Assembly (NCBI GenBank): GCA_030704615.1
Contig: CM060731.1
Location: 89,444,756-89,508,755, forward strand
DNA from: Takakia lepidozioides
Lineage: Eukaryota; Streptophyta; Takakiopsida; Takakiales; Takakiaceae
Length of the DNA: 64,000 nt
Direction: 5' to 3'
Position 1 is the stretch's first letter. Every line of letters begins with the position of its first letter. Made by a program: the position numbers and the translations under genes. The notes under the pieces are model-generated. The model was not told where the DNA came from, did no database searches, and saw only the letters and a list, made by a program, of their open reading frames with translations. Shown in pieces: positions 1-10,668 of this stretch.

Positions 1-136
1 TCGGTGCCAACCACCCCAGGGACGCCGAACTGGAAAACCGACGCCATTTTCCCAGGTTGGGTCCGAGAATGGCCAAGTCCCAGAACTGAATGGGCCTAGA
101 ACTGGAAAGGCCTCTTACATCTTGGGAATGTAGGGA

Positions 137-1538
137 CTAAAAAGAAAGGCATTCATGTTCCTCGGGATTACAACTGAGAATGTCCACAGGAGAATTCTCA
201 TGCATGGAAGGAGTTGGAATAACCTCACTTTCGTCCACGTTATTCTCCAACTGTGAGATGGAATCAACTGTAGAAACTTGGACATCGACCATCATTTCTT
301 GGCTTTGTGAGGCTGAACCGTGCTCATGAATAGGAGACGATGCAGAATTTTCCTCATTCTAGACAACAAGACCCGTTGAAGTGGATGGGAGATTGCCCGT
401 ACATTCATCCCGTGCCTCTGCAAGAAGCATATCAATCGTGAGGACACGACCATCACTTGTCTTCTCTGGACTCCTCTCCGGACAAATAAATAAATCCACA
501 TCTTCACCATCCGGACCACATCCACCATGGACATGCGTTGCATATGGACAAGTCAATGAATGCAAACCTTCATCATTCGGATCGTCATCTCCACCATCGT
601 GCACCTCATTGTCCGAAATCTCTTCACTTGAGTCAGATACAGGCAATCCATGTTTGAGCCTGTATGTCCTTGTTGCCACATTACTTTGTTCCACACGCAT
701 GTTCTCCTTCAGTTTCCAAGTCGCCATGGCTTTCGACACATAAGAAGCCACGAAGTCGTCCTTGCTTTGCGCCCATCTACAAAAACATGTGTACATTTGT
801 GACTTTGAAGCAAACAAAGAAACATATACATACAAACAAGACGCCAAACATATACAATCAAATGAATCAAACAAAAACATACTCGTACCTCCAACGCCCA
901 CTTTGTTGATCATGGTACTCCAAAGCCAAATCCAGTTGTTGAATGCGAGACTCCAAACCACTGTCCCACCCACTCTTTGTCCATGTTTTCCTCATATATG
1001 CCTGTTCAGCTTTGGAGTAGTTGTTGGTTTTCAATTTCTTGAAAAGACCCAACACATACTCTCGGGTGTTGTGGTCATTTAATTTACGGAGATCTCGCAA
1101 CTCTCCATCTCCCCAACAGGTGATACTTGTAGCAGCATACATGTCCACGTCCAAAACCTCCGCAAGTAACGGTTTGCGGATCCACTCAGGCATAGGGGCC
1201 AGACCCGTGGTTTCTTTGTCATACAACTTCTCTGCCGCAATTTTGTATCTACGTCGTGCCTTACTTTGGGCATTGGCCAACCGTCTGTGAGGATTAGAGA
1301 AAGTGCGCATGTTGTTGCGCTTGCTCTTTTCCTCATCATATGGTCTATTCATTCGAATCTGCGGCCTTCCAGATTTGCCAGTTGTCATTACCAACCCATG
1401 ACCCTCCCTCATCATATGCATACTAAGCCCCGCTTTCCTACTATACCCCACTTTTGGGCCTTTCTGGCATAATAGACACTTGTAAAATCCGGATGAGACG
1501 TCTTGTTCATAGTGCACGCCATCTGTTGCCGTGTTCAT
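137..1538 (-). CDS. Two-exon gene with a Cys/His finger, unknown function
   Basis: Exon 1 (1538-889) and exon 2 (776 downward) join across a 112-nt GT-AG intron. The phase-2 join gives ...SGRWR then WAQSKDDF, so the frame is kept. Near the N terminus (about residues 18-50) is a CLLC...HMMREGH pattern resembling a C2H2 finger. The middle is basic (RRYK, KKLK). The end is acidic and Ser-rich (SSEEISDNEVHDGGDDDPND). The exon 2 frame meets a TAG at 359-361, yet the same frame runs on as Ser/Glu-rich, coding-like sequence to a second stop at 137-139, so the gene may carry a premature stop. Just upstream of the ATG is TTTCTAG, which may be a 3' splice site, so an upstream exon is possible. I do not recognise the family. 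A domesticated or transposon-encoded protein is possible. Confidence 0.5.
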
Positions 1539-2001
1539 TCTAGAAATTGAAAAGAAGACATAACATGGAAATTATATTAATCACAAGCCCATAAGCTATA
1601 TCTTAGAGATGATCATTCTGTACCCATATTTATCATAAGCCAAGGGAGGGTTAGGACCCCACAACACCTTTTAAAAGGGAAGAATCGGTAGCCATCATTT
1701 CACTCTCTTATAGATGACAAAATGAGAAGTAACACAAGTTAAAGCCTTGAGTTGGTACCCTCACTAGATGGTCATCTTCTAGATGGTTTGTCCATCTGTA
1801 TCTACTTAGAGAAGCTTCATGCCGTGATTATGACATAGGATCCAATGCAATGGAAATACGGATAGAAGGCTCCACTTGAATTTGTCGAAGAATTCCAGCC
1901 CTTGCTTTCTTAAGATACTCTAAAATGTGTGAGAGAAAGAGAAAGAGAGAAAGAGAGATTCAATCTAAAGTTGAATTAAAATGAATGAGTATGTGAGAGA
2001 G

Positions 2002-2013
2002 GGAGGGAGAGAG

Positions 2014-2073
<60 letters not shown>

Positions 2074-2135
2074 TGTATGTGTGTGAGAGAGAGAATGTGC
2101 ATGTGTGAGAGAGAAAGAGAGTATTTAGTCAACAA
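2002..2135. repeat. (GA)n microsatellite with degenerate GAGA flank
   Basis: A pure GA run of about 45 nt (2026-2070) sits in a longer purine-rich, GAGA-like stretch. Open frames on both strands here encode only Arg-Glu or Ser-Leu repeats and are not genes. Confidence 0.95.
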
Positions 2136-2192
2136 AAACAAAAACAAAAAGATCATGAAAATCACCTTGTATTTGTGGTTGTTGTTTCCTTT

Positions 2193-2366
2193 GTCGTGCG
2201 CATACATATCGCTACACAACTACATCGCTGTCCAAAACCACACAACACATGTGCACACCAAACACTAGTCTATCACTAGTGCACCACTAGTGCACCACTA
2301 GCCACCACTAGTCCACCACTAGGCTGCCACTAGCCACCACTAGCCACCACTAGTACAGCCACTAGT
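2193..2366. repeat. CACTAGT array and first copy of a ~100-bp direct duplication
   Basis: Bases 2193-2298 (starting TCGTGCGCATACATATCG) recur almost unchanged at 2696-2797. Between 2266 and 2366 the motif CACTAGT or CCACTAG is repeated about ten times at irregular spacing. ACTAGT is itself palindromic. No gene is visible. Confidence 0.8.
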
Positions 2367-2436
2367 CCATCATAATGATAAGGAAAGGAATGATACAAGC
2401 ATACAAGCTCTCTCAAACTCACACACTTGCGCATGA

Positions 2437-2692
2437 AAACATCACTCATATATTAAGTCGAGCCAAGTGCACCCCACGCCATGGGGAATCCACACTACGG
2501 CGCCATAGCTAGACGCGGTGAGGCTCAACTTGAGAAAGATGAGCCCACCACGATCTGCCGTGAAGATAACAACGCCAGGTGCCCAAACATGTATTGGCCC
2601 CTGGATTGACACTTGGGTCAATCCCAAATGTCAATATATGAAAGCTAGCTATTTCATAGCTAACTTCACACTAGTGGTAAAATAACTTGACA
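2437..2692 (-). repeat. Dispersed repeat, left copy (inverted relative to 63.4 kb)
   Basis: This stretch reads, reverse-complemented, like 63395-63655. Shared blocks include GACATTTGGGATTG, ATGGCGCCGTAGTGTGGATT and CCATGGCGTGGGGTGCACTT. One end carries ACCACTAGTGTG, linking it to the neighbouring CACTAGT array. It looks like the terminal part of a repeat family, class unknown. The direct duplicate at 2696-2797 lies just beyond it. Confidence 0.75.
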
Positions 2693-2797
2693 GCTGTCGT
2701 GCGCATACATATCGCTACACAACTACATTGCTGTCCAAAACCACACAACACATGTGCACACCAAACACTAGTCTATCACTAGTCCACCACTAGTGGA

Positions 2798-3164
2798 ATG
2801 GACACACTAGGAACAACTTAGATGCAGATCTCACATGCACTACTCGAAAGGGAGTTTATGGCATGCTGTATAGACACAGAGCACATAACAATGCAATGAT
2901 CTAAAGCAGGGGATACAAACGCATCTAAAACTCGCCCCTGGAAAAATTTCAGATCCTGTGAATCAAACCTGAAAGGAGAGATCCTGAGAGACAGGAAACT
3001 AGAATAGAAGTATGCGAGGTGTCCTGAAATGCAACTGCAAACCTATGCAAGAGGCAAATGTGCGTATGAGAACTATTTCACTGGATGCACAGGAAGAAGG
3101 TGAGGTTTCAATGCACTGAAGTTCCTTCCTAGCAATAGCCACTCTTCTTCCTGCTCCTGACATT
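2798..3164. other. No recognisable gene
   Basis: About 370 nt between the duplication and the first base with homology to gene B. Small open frames show no splice structure or family resemblance. The junction near 3165 marks where gene A appears to have lost its 5' exons. Confidence 0.4.
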
Positions 3165-3652
3165 GGATCGAAAATGGCAGACACAGTGGCTGTCGATCTG
3201 GAATGCATCGGAGAGTATAAGGACCATGTGGTCTTTTCCACTTGAAGTTTCTGACCCTGCAGTGGATGTGTGGCTCAACCGCATGACTTGGTGGTTCCAA
3301 GTACTTCAAGGTACTTCCCCCGCTTTGCTTTGCTGGAATGAATTCCGTGAACTGCTATGTGACAATGCATGTTGGAAACGCAGGTAATGACGAATGCGAA
3401 GGAGCAAGTCGTTATGCATACAAATTCGTTCGGCTTGTACGTCAAATGGGATGGAACACAGACATTGGAAGACTACGTGACACGTTTCAGATGTGCGTAC
3501 AAGGACAACCTCTTCGCGAAGGAGCTGCAGACAGCAAGAAGGAGCGTGGAGTTTACACACCAGGAGGGGGCGGGAAAAGCTGCAATGCGAATTGTGTACA
3601 GGTGAAGCCCAGCTCCCGTTGTTTGCAAAAGCTGGGTTATGAGGTTTGCCTG

Positions 3653-3674
3653 GGAAATGCGGCACCGCATTTGC
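3653..3674. repeat. Near-palindrome, family 1, inside a gene A intron
   Basis: GGAAATGCGG, centre CA, then CCGCATTTGC. It lies in intron 3602-3747, the same intron position that in gene B (18239-19114) holds hairpins of a different sequence family. Confidence 0.9.
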
Positions 3675-4924
3675 ACTTTATCTTTCCGGTTGCACTCTGC
3701 AAATACATGGTCATAACTTGTGCTCACGCATGCTGACTGTCTTGCAGGTATATGAAATACGTGCTTCTTAAGACAGGGGCCCGAGCTCAAGAGCCACCGT
3801 TCTTCATGGCTTGGACCGTGGCGGGCCCAAGCTGTGTCTACCTACCAGACATGCAGAAACAATGGCATGCCGCGCATCTCGTTGGATGCCCGTGGTACCT
3901 GGACATGTCTGGCAGACTTGTTGACAAATCGGAGAAAGATCTGCACGCTAAAGCGGAGGAGAAGAGAAAGGAAAGACGTGTCCCTGCTGGGCCTGAGTCG
4001 GCAAAGGACGCTGCTGCTCTGGAACAATCCAGAAAGGCAGCTGAGATGGCACAGAAGACGGTGGATGCAGCTGCGCAGGCTCAACAGAAGGGGTCGAAGA
4101 AGAGGACTCGCCAGCAAGGAGCAGCAGTTGTGACACCCAAGAAGACGAAGAAGCAAAAACAGAAAGAGCAGGAAGAGGGTGACGAAGAGGACTCCGATGG
4201 AGACTTTGCAACCCCCCCCCCCCCCCCCCCCCCCCGAAACGCAGCCAAAATCCCCTGTGCCCACCGTTGTCACGAGAGGGACGAGAACAGGCTCAGCAAA
4301 GAAGGCACTCTTCAACCCCCCCGGGGGGGCACCCTTTCGAGCCGGTGGAAATGAAGAGGCCAAAAGTGGAGCCAGAAACAGTAGTTCAGTGTGTCAATGA
4401 GAGTTTCTTGGCGGCTTTGGATGGACGGGCAGCCAAGTTGGCATACATCAAGACCATGGAGGGTCTGAAGGACAGAGCACTGAAGAAGGCGGCTAAAGCA
4501 GAGCCTTCTGACACCCCTGGGTTTCTAAAGATGGTCTCGTTTTTTGAGAAGGTGTGTGTAGGGAAGGATTGCAGGAGGGGCGGAAAAGCCACCGAGTGGT
4601 CTTGCGATATGATCATCTTGGATATTCCGGACGGAGAGCCTGTGGAAGGACTGCAAGCTTTGCCATCTTGGAACAGGTACTCCGAGGACTTTTGGAAGAA
4701 AGGATTCGGGCTTGCCCGCATGGTGTTGGACGACAGAGGCTGTGTGGTTGTCCTAGCGAGCAGAGGCAAAAACACGGAGACAGGAATTGCGAAGTGGACC
4801 CGCAAGAGCGCCGTCCCAATTCTGAAGAAGAAGTGGACGTGCATCAACACATTGGGCCTTCGGTCGGAAGGGAAAAAGGTAATTACGACATTGGCACTTG
4901 TCCTTTCATTTTGTAAGCTATTTT

Positions 4925-4943
4925 GAAATGCGGTGCCGCATTC
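4925..4943. repeat. Near-palindrome, family 1, where gene A lacks an exon
   Basis: GAAATGCGG, centre TG, then CCGCATTC. It lies between blocks 4878 and 4975, where gene B has exon 7 (target recognition plus the start of motif I). Confidence 0.9.
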
Positions 4944-5795
4944 GATTTGTAATTGTTCCCCACTGTGTATGCAGACGAAACAACAATGTGGGCTGGGCGA
5001 TTTTCTGACCGGCACCTCTTTGCCTACGAGGAGGACACATCCGTCTGGGGATCCCATCTGGAAGGACTTCAACGGAATGTGAAGGCTCCAATCGAATCCA
5101 AAGATTCCCCGGATGAGGAGTCAGACTCGGAGGAAGAGACAGTGGACATTGATGCCGAGGAGAACCCGGAATACGAGTGAGTGCAAACATTGTAAGTTTG
5201 CAAATCCTTCTGAGTGATTTTTTGTCACACGCATTTCCGGACTGTGGTTCTCATTGGTCTCGTGGGTGATTGTTATGTGCAGGATTCCAGGATCCGGGTC
5301 GAAACCTGTAGGGCCTACATTTCTTGCCAGGAGGAATGTCCCGTTCTTTGCGAGGACCAACTTCATGAAGAGCCCCGTGAAGGACTACTCCCTTCCTAGT
5401 TATGCAGCTAAACTCGCAAATACAGCGATGAGACGATGTGAGAATCCCAGTAAAGTATAGCTGATTTTGGAGAGGGCTAGGGAGGACAAAATGATAAGGA
5501 AAGAGGTGGCAGCAGCTGAGACAGGTAGACGGGTGCGAAAGTATATATGTGATTCAGCGGAAGATAGCGATGCAGACAGGGAGGACGAGGACCCAACGGA
5601 GGTGAGATGGTCGGTTCCGCAAGGGAAAGATGGGATTTTTGAAAGCTTGGCCAACGAGCAGTCCGTTGGACATGAGAAAGGCAATGACGAGGTGGAAGGG
5701 GAGCAGACAGTCAAGGAGAGGACAACGATAGTGATGATTTTCAAGATTTGTAGAATTTTAATTAACTCTCTGTACATTTACATTCTCTTCCAGAG

Positions 5796-5803
5796 TATAT
5801 AAA
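5796..5803 (+). promoter_or_regulatory. Possible TATA box upstream of the hairpin cluster
   Basis: TATATAAA stands about 85 nt before the first hairpin of the 5.9-6.5 kb cluster and in the last bases of the gene A frame. It could drive a transcript through the hairpins, but a TATA-like octamer in AT-rich sequence is weak evidence. Confidence 0.25.
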
Positions 5804-5886
5804 GGAAATTCTCCCCGTCCTTGATGTCCCCTCTCCCATGTGCTTCTAAACGACACCATCTTCCAAACCACGTCCTTCCCAAAACC

Positions 5887-6519
5887 GGAAATGCGGCACC
5901 GCATTTCCATGTCGGGACGGAAATACGGAAATGTGGCAACTGCAAAAACCTCGTTTGGAAATGCGGCACCGCATTTCCATAACCGGGGCAAGAACAATTT
6001 TTCCGTTTCCTGGTTTGGACATCAGAAACTGTTCGGCCGAACGGAAATGCGGTGCTGCATTTCCGTTTTCGACACGGAAGTTCTGCCGATTGCCAGCTCC
6101 TTCCATAGAGGTAAATGGAAATGCGACACCGCATTCGGAGGTCGAACACGTTATTTACATGGCCGACATGGAAATGCGGTGCCGCATTTCCAGAACGGAC
6201 ATCGTTGTTTGTCTAATTGCAGACCCTTCGACGGAAATGCGGCACCGCATTCCATCGTGCTGGACGGAAATGCGGTGCCGCATTCCATTGTCGAATACGA
6301 AATTTTGATGACGGACATGGACACGCATTGGCGATTGGACATGCTTGGACAAATCAAGGTCCAATATGGAAATGCGGTGCCGCATTAGGATTTTGAAGTA
6401 TGGAAATGCCATGTCAAGAAATGAAATGCGGTACCGCATTTCCGTTACGACCACATCGGAGGAAAGGGAGCTGCCAGAAATCGTTGCATGGAGAAAATGG
6501 AATGCGGTGCCGCATTTCC
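5887..6519. repeat. Cluster of ten family-1 hairpins with unique spacers
   Basis: Ten copies of a 19-22-nt near-palindrome, arms GGAAATGCGG and CCGCATTTCC around a 2-nt centre, start at 5887, 5957, 6043, 6117, 6170, 6233, 6266, 6368, 6423 and 6499. The centre is TG in some copies and CA in others, so the element occurs in both orientations. One copy (6423) has a fully palindromic GGTACC centre. Spacers differ in sequence and run from about 11 to 80 nt, so this is not a simple tandem array. Open frames across the cluster on both strands are by-products of the repeats. Confidence 0.9.
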
Positions 6520-6699
6520 GAGCTTGGGCATGGAGATGTTTCCTTTAACTCATACATGGATGACCTTCACCTCAGGACTATGATATCGCTGACTCTGATA
6601 TATTCATGTGGACAGACACATTGTAGAAATGAGACCACAAATTGTAAACAGTGGGCCAATTACTGCAGTTCTTGAATACAATGAAACACAGCACACAGA

Positions 6700-7380
6700 A
6701 GTGAGGGACAATGGGTTGTTTTATTGATCGAACATGGTGTCTCACATTTAGCAACTCCAGACAAATCGAAGCCCTTCTGCCTTCTGCATGGACGTCACCA
6801 AGTCGCCGGAACTTCGATAGCCCTCAAAACAAGCTCATTACTGACGCGGCACCTCTAGGTAAACTGCAATGCGGTCGTTCTGGTGCCCTTGGTGGAGCTG
6901 ACAACAATGTCATGCCCATCAATGATACCACCATCATACATTGACAAGGTCACTGTGGGCCTCATGTGCCCGTGCGATTCGTCTTCGCAACTCAGCCGAA
7001 TGTCTCCATACACTGGAAGACCGGAGTGAACTCCATGAATATAGTTTTCCCCGGGGCCGTCCTCCCTGGTCCACTGGCAGCAGTTCCAGCGCCAAAGCAA
7101 GGCCGTGCGTGATCTGTCCGGCATCCCATTCCAGCTTGGTATATCGAGGTCAACACGGACCGCATTGACCTCGCCCTCACCCGCCCTCACCATCGATCAA
7201 GCGGTAATAGCCCTCCAAATACTCCATTGTGCGCAAAGACTCCCGCTTGATTCCAGAAGCATCAGTGAAAACAAAGAGCCACCCAATGATGTCAAAGGGC
7301 TTCTGGTTTGAACATCGCATAATCGTGGCCATGATAAGGGCAGTCAGCAGGATTGCGGCAGCACGACATCCTTGCAAAAG
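6700..7380 (-). pseudogene. Left member of a head-to-head homologous gene pair
   Basis: The minus strand encodes LTALIMATIMRCSNQKPFDI, then RWNCCQWT, GLPVYGDIRL and DGGIIDGHDIVV, ending near SNELVLRAIEVPAT. Each block has a counterpart in the plus-strand gene at 7945-8523. The N-terminal and C-terminal halves are in different frames, separated by a possible intron (GTGAGG after 7190). Another shift precedes the end near 6855, where QFT is followed by a stop although the homologous tail continues. A GATCAATAAAAC polyadenylation-like signal follows on the minus strand near 6716-6728, matching the sister copy. The family is unknown to me. Probably broken. Confidence 0.55.
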
Positions 7381-7944
7381 ATTAGTAGAGTACGCTCAAT
7401 GACAACAGCTCGTGGATGGAGGAGGCAAGCGCGTGGTGGCTGGAAGAAGTTCAAGGACATGACAATGTGTTGGCAAACGCTGCAATTCCTCACTAACACT
7501 CCAGGGCACATTTAAATTTTCCCCCTACAGGAACCGCACGGATGAAGATTGGCTGCTCCATGAATGTAGCCGTTTCAGTTTCCTTCCTTCCTTGCCATGC
7601 AAACTATGGGCAGTAAGTGCCAAGTGGGCCTATAGCCACTCGAGACGACAAAGTCCATCCCCCCTTTGATGTATATGCGGCGCCGAATTTCCATCCGGGG
7701 GATGGACTTCGGTGGCAGATTTCAAACTATACCTTGTGGATGAGAAAGAGTATCGGTTCATCCACCGCTGACGTGATAACACGTTACCCGATGATTGGTG
7801 GGTACGTGGGACCGAGATGCTCCATTTATTGGAGGCCCGCACTGCTCTTTCCGCTTCTCATCATTTTGAAAATCAAATTGCTTCCGTTCCCTTGCTGTTC
7901 ACAAGGTCATTGTCATCGGCATCAAAAGACGTCCTAGGTCCTCC
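7381..7944. promoter_or_regulatory. Shared divergent intergenic region of the gene pair, with a hairpin
   Basis: This separates two oppositely directed homologous genes and must contain both promoters if they are expressed. At 7650-7709 it holds a long imperfect hairpin (AAGTCCATCCCCC against GGGGGATGGACTT) enclosing GCGGCGCCGAATTTCCATCC, which matches one arm of the hairpin family at 38.6-39.4 kb. No clear TATA pair was found. Confidence 0.4.
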
Positions 7945-8523
7945 TTTTGCAAGGATGTCCGTGCCTTCCGGAACCAGGCTGACTGCCCTTATGGAGGCTT
8001 CGATTATGCAATGTATTCGGCCACAATCGGGAGACATCGTTATCTGGCACACAGTTTACACAGAAGATAGTGGTTTCGAATGGTGGAAACATTGTCCGCT
8101 TGTGAGTATATCCCATGCCACTACGCTTCGAGCGGGGTGACGATCTTGGTCTGAGGAGTCCATTGCTCCTGCGCATCCTTGATTCCGATTTCCAAGCCTA
8201 CGACGGGCACCCATGCAGAAGAATGCGCACCTGCTATGCTGTTGCGGTGGAACTGCAGCCAGTGGACGTGGGTGGACTCCATCGGAGAGACGTATACTCT
8301 GAAAGGAGTTCGCTCCTCTTCTCCATTATATGGGGACATTCGCATTGGTGTGGACGACGAAAACGTGAAGCTTTTCATATTCGATGGTGGTATGATTGAA
8401 GGGCACGACATTGTGGTGAAACATAATAGGGGCGGTACAACGCTTGCAATCCAGTTTACCTGGAGGAGCCCAATGACTCATGAGCTAGTTTTCAGAGCAC
8501 TCGAAGTCCCGTTGACAACGTGA
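7945..8523 (+). CDS. Right member of the head-to-head gene pair, unknown family
   Basis: Two blocks. The first, from about 7945 to 8105, has LTALMEASIMQCIRPQSGDI and ends before a GTGAGT donor-like site at 8106. The second, about 8179-8523, has RWNCSQWT, SPLYGDIRIG, FDGGMIEGHDIVV and a C terminus HELVFRALEVPLTT. The blocks are in different frames, so an intron (about 8106-8170) or a frameshift lies between them. The first block's DNA around TTTTGCAAGGATGTC matches the sister gene directly. AATAAAA at 8611-8617 is a plausible polyadenylation signal. No catalytic motif or membrane segment is recognisable. The 3' half is intact and better preserved than in the minus-strand copy. Confidence 0.5.
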
Positions 8524-8859
8524 CTTGTATTCAGAAGGCACAATGGCTATAGATTTGTTTGCACCATCAGCACAGTAGACGTGCCTTCAAATGCAATTCA
8601 ATGTGGATCAATAAAAACCCCATTGTGCCCTCTTTTTTGTTCTATTCTGTATCCATCGTTCCCAGAATGCATCATTCCTCATTTTGTTTAGGATTGGGAG
8701 TGGGGGGTGGATTTCGCAAGTGGCTGGTAGGCTGAAATGGGCCCCCATTGTACAGAGCATTACCACCCTACCATTCGCGAAACACTGCCTTTCAATATGT
8801 AATTCTAAAAAACATTGCCGAACCTCCTTCATCGGGAGGTCCTTCTCCCCCTATGACCG

Positions 8860-10290
8860 TGACAAAACCCTGAACCCTATTCCCCGCGGACATTCATTTC
8901 CGGAAATAGTCCTCCTCATGTTTTTTTCCGACACTTAACGACTCTGCTCATGGCTCATGCCGCTCAGGCTCATGAAATAGCCGCCCCCACTCGTTGGGCG
9001 TTTCTGAAACCGTAAAAACTTCGCCCACCATTCCCACCGGTAGCGTGACTATTCTCTTGCGGCCATCTATGACCGCTCCGGATTTGCTCAAAAACGGTCA
9101 TCCCCAAATGAGATCCACTCCATCGATCTCGCAAATGGGAAGTTCTCACGTCCCGCCCAACTCCCCAGCTGAAGAGGAACATTGACGCCAACCTCGTCGC
9201 CAGTTGTGGGTTCTCCTTTGGCAGCACGCACTTCAATAAAGGCCCCACATCACTTGTCGGGAGCCCCGCTTCCGTGCCGTTGCCGGTGGTCATAAGGAGT
9301 GCGACGCCATTTTACACCAACAACGACACTTAGTTCCGAAAATTATCCCACTCACTAACATTAACTGACTCCCTTTACGCAGGGCGCCAGTCTCTTGATA
9401 CAACTCACAAGAGTAGTTGCCTACCTTGCAAGTCTTGGCGACCACCGCTTCCACCAAGCGGCTGATGGAATCTTTGGACAGCTCCTTGGTTCGCCCGAGT
9501 CATGTTCATGGTCAGGGTTTCTGCGCACTTCTTGGCCATGTGCCCGGGCTCCCCGCAATTAACACACTCTCCATCGAAGGTCGCCTTCTGTCCGCCATAA
9601 GCCGCCGCACCTGATTTTCTTTTCGGAGCACTGGGTGCCGCCTTGACGTGTGAAGGCCCTCCCTTCGATTTCCATGTGCCATTGTCGCCGCGGGCCTATC
9701 CCACTTTTCTTTCCGGTCGGAAGGATCACCCTCCCGCCGGGTCTTCTTGTGGTTCAACTCCGTACGGCCCTGTCTTTCGCCCCTAGGGACATCCGAGAAA
9801 CATTCAGCCTTTTCAATTGCCTCGTTCAAAGTCTTGGGTGGCTTCTCCTCCAACTTCTGCCTGGCCCATGGGGCCAGTCCCGCCACAAAAGTTGAAGACC
9901 ATTTATGGTTCTGCCATATCCACGACTTCGAGCAACAGCACATTGAAAGCCTGAACATATCCCCACATGTCATCCGTTTGCTTCAAGTTCCTCATCGTCC
10001 CGGGTGAGCTAGGACGCGTTGAGGGGCACAAATTGTCTTTTCATAAGTTCCTTGAACCCACTCCAACTCAAGGTTTCTGGGTTGGGACCTTGGTCATGAA
10101 GGCGTTTTCGCCACCATTGTTGAGCAAGTCCTCAATAGGTGGAGCCACTTCACCCGTCCCTCGTCATTCAACTTGGTGTGCCCGCCCGGAAGTACTGCTC
10201 TAGCTCCAAAGCCAGTTTGAGTGCCTTCCGATTCGGACGCCCTCGAAGGTTGTCGGTTCCCCTTAGGCTTCACCTTAAACTTTGCCTTAG
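8860..10290 (-). mobile_element. Decayed Ty3/gypsy gag and protease remnant
   Basis: Minus-strand gag features appear in order. FKELMKRQFVPLNAS lies near 10060-10010. FVAGLAPWARQKLEEKPPKT follows, with the NEAIEKAE segment (within 9512-9973). A CCHC zinc knuckle CVNCGEPGHMAKKC lies at about 9562-9520. Further down, LQLGSWAGRENFPF and GAVIDGRKRIVTLPVG (about 9150-9030) look like the C-terminal part of a retropepsin-like protease. The pieces lie in at least three frames with internal stops, so nothing is functional. No reverse transcriptase, integrase or LTR pair is recognisable beside it. Confidence 0.75.
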
Positions 10291-10439
10291 TGGAGTGGCA
10301 TTAGCCGCCTTCACACACGTCTTTCATCAACGTCCCCCCCGCAAAACTGCGCCAACACCCTTCTTTCTCAAAAGGCTGCTGGCAATGCAACTCGACGTAA
10401 ACCCCACCCTCCCCCAACCCCCCATCCCCCCACCCCACG

Positions 10440-10565
10440 CACCGCGTGAGCCTGGCGCGTGAGCGTGTGAGCGTACGCTCACACAATGATGACGTGGCGT
10501 GAGCCTACGCTCACGCTGCTGACATGGCGCTGATGCTGACGTGGCGTGAGCCTGGTCCAGGTCAT
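10440..10565. repeat. GTGAGC/GCTCAC palindrome-rich repeat
   Basis: GTGAGCGTACGCTCAC (10467-10482) is a perfect 16-nt palindrome, followed by several more GTGAGC...GCTCAC pairs and TGACGTGGCGTGAGCCT. The last string also occurs at 21638-21654, next to the other gag fragment. This may belong to the same gypsy family's internal sequence or to a separate repeat. Confidence 0.6.
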
Positions 10566-10668
10566 GCCACGTCACCACAAAGAAGGTGGGCCTATAACCG
10601 TGGAGCCCCCAACTGCTGATTTCCCACATGAAGGTGAACGGATGAAGGGTTTTGGGCTTCTGGAGTTC

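Larger units (their letters stand above)
3165..5800 (+). pseudogene. Gene A: 5'-truncated ParB-methyltransferase-like gene, paralogue of gene B
   Basis: Five exon-like blocks line up in order with gene B exons. 3165-3300 has WLSIWN (gene B: WLEIWN). 3372-3601 has TLEDYV...AAMRIVYR (B: TLEAYI...AMKRVLYR). 3748-4878 has a Lys/Glu-rich linker, then DMIILDIPDG and KKKWTCINTL. 4975-5176 has RHLFAYEED and an acidic tail. 5283 onward is the C-terminal segment. Intron phases agree with gene B wherever both exist. The N-terminal ParB-like exons are missing. The exon for the target-recognition region and the first half of motif I is also missing between 4878 and 4975. Further damage: the 3' splice site before 3372 reads ATG where gene B has CAG, the frame changes at a run of 24 C (4212-4235) and again at a C/G run near 4317-4327, and an in-frame TAG lies at 5458-5460. 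The homopolymer shifts could be assembly errors. The rest indicates a decayed copy. Confidence 0.75.

Noticed and set aside
1965-2268. Open frames across the GA microsatellite
   Set aside because: Products are Arg-Glu or Ser-Leu repeats caused by the simple sequence.
4212-4235. Real frameshift mutation at the run of 24 C in gene A
   Set aside because: Long homopolymers are prone to sequencing and assembly error, so this shift alone was not used as evidence that gene A is broken. The missing exons, lost splice site and TAG were.
5887-6519. CRISPR-like array (partly palindromic repeats with unique spacers)
   Set aside because: Spacer lengths vary from about 11 to 80 nt, repeats occur in both orientations, no cas-like gene is present, and the surrounding DNA is eukaryotic. 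The resemblance is superficial.
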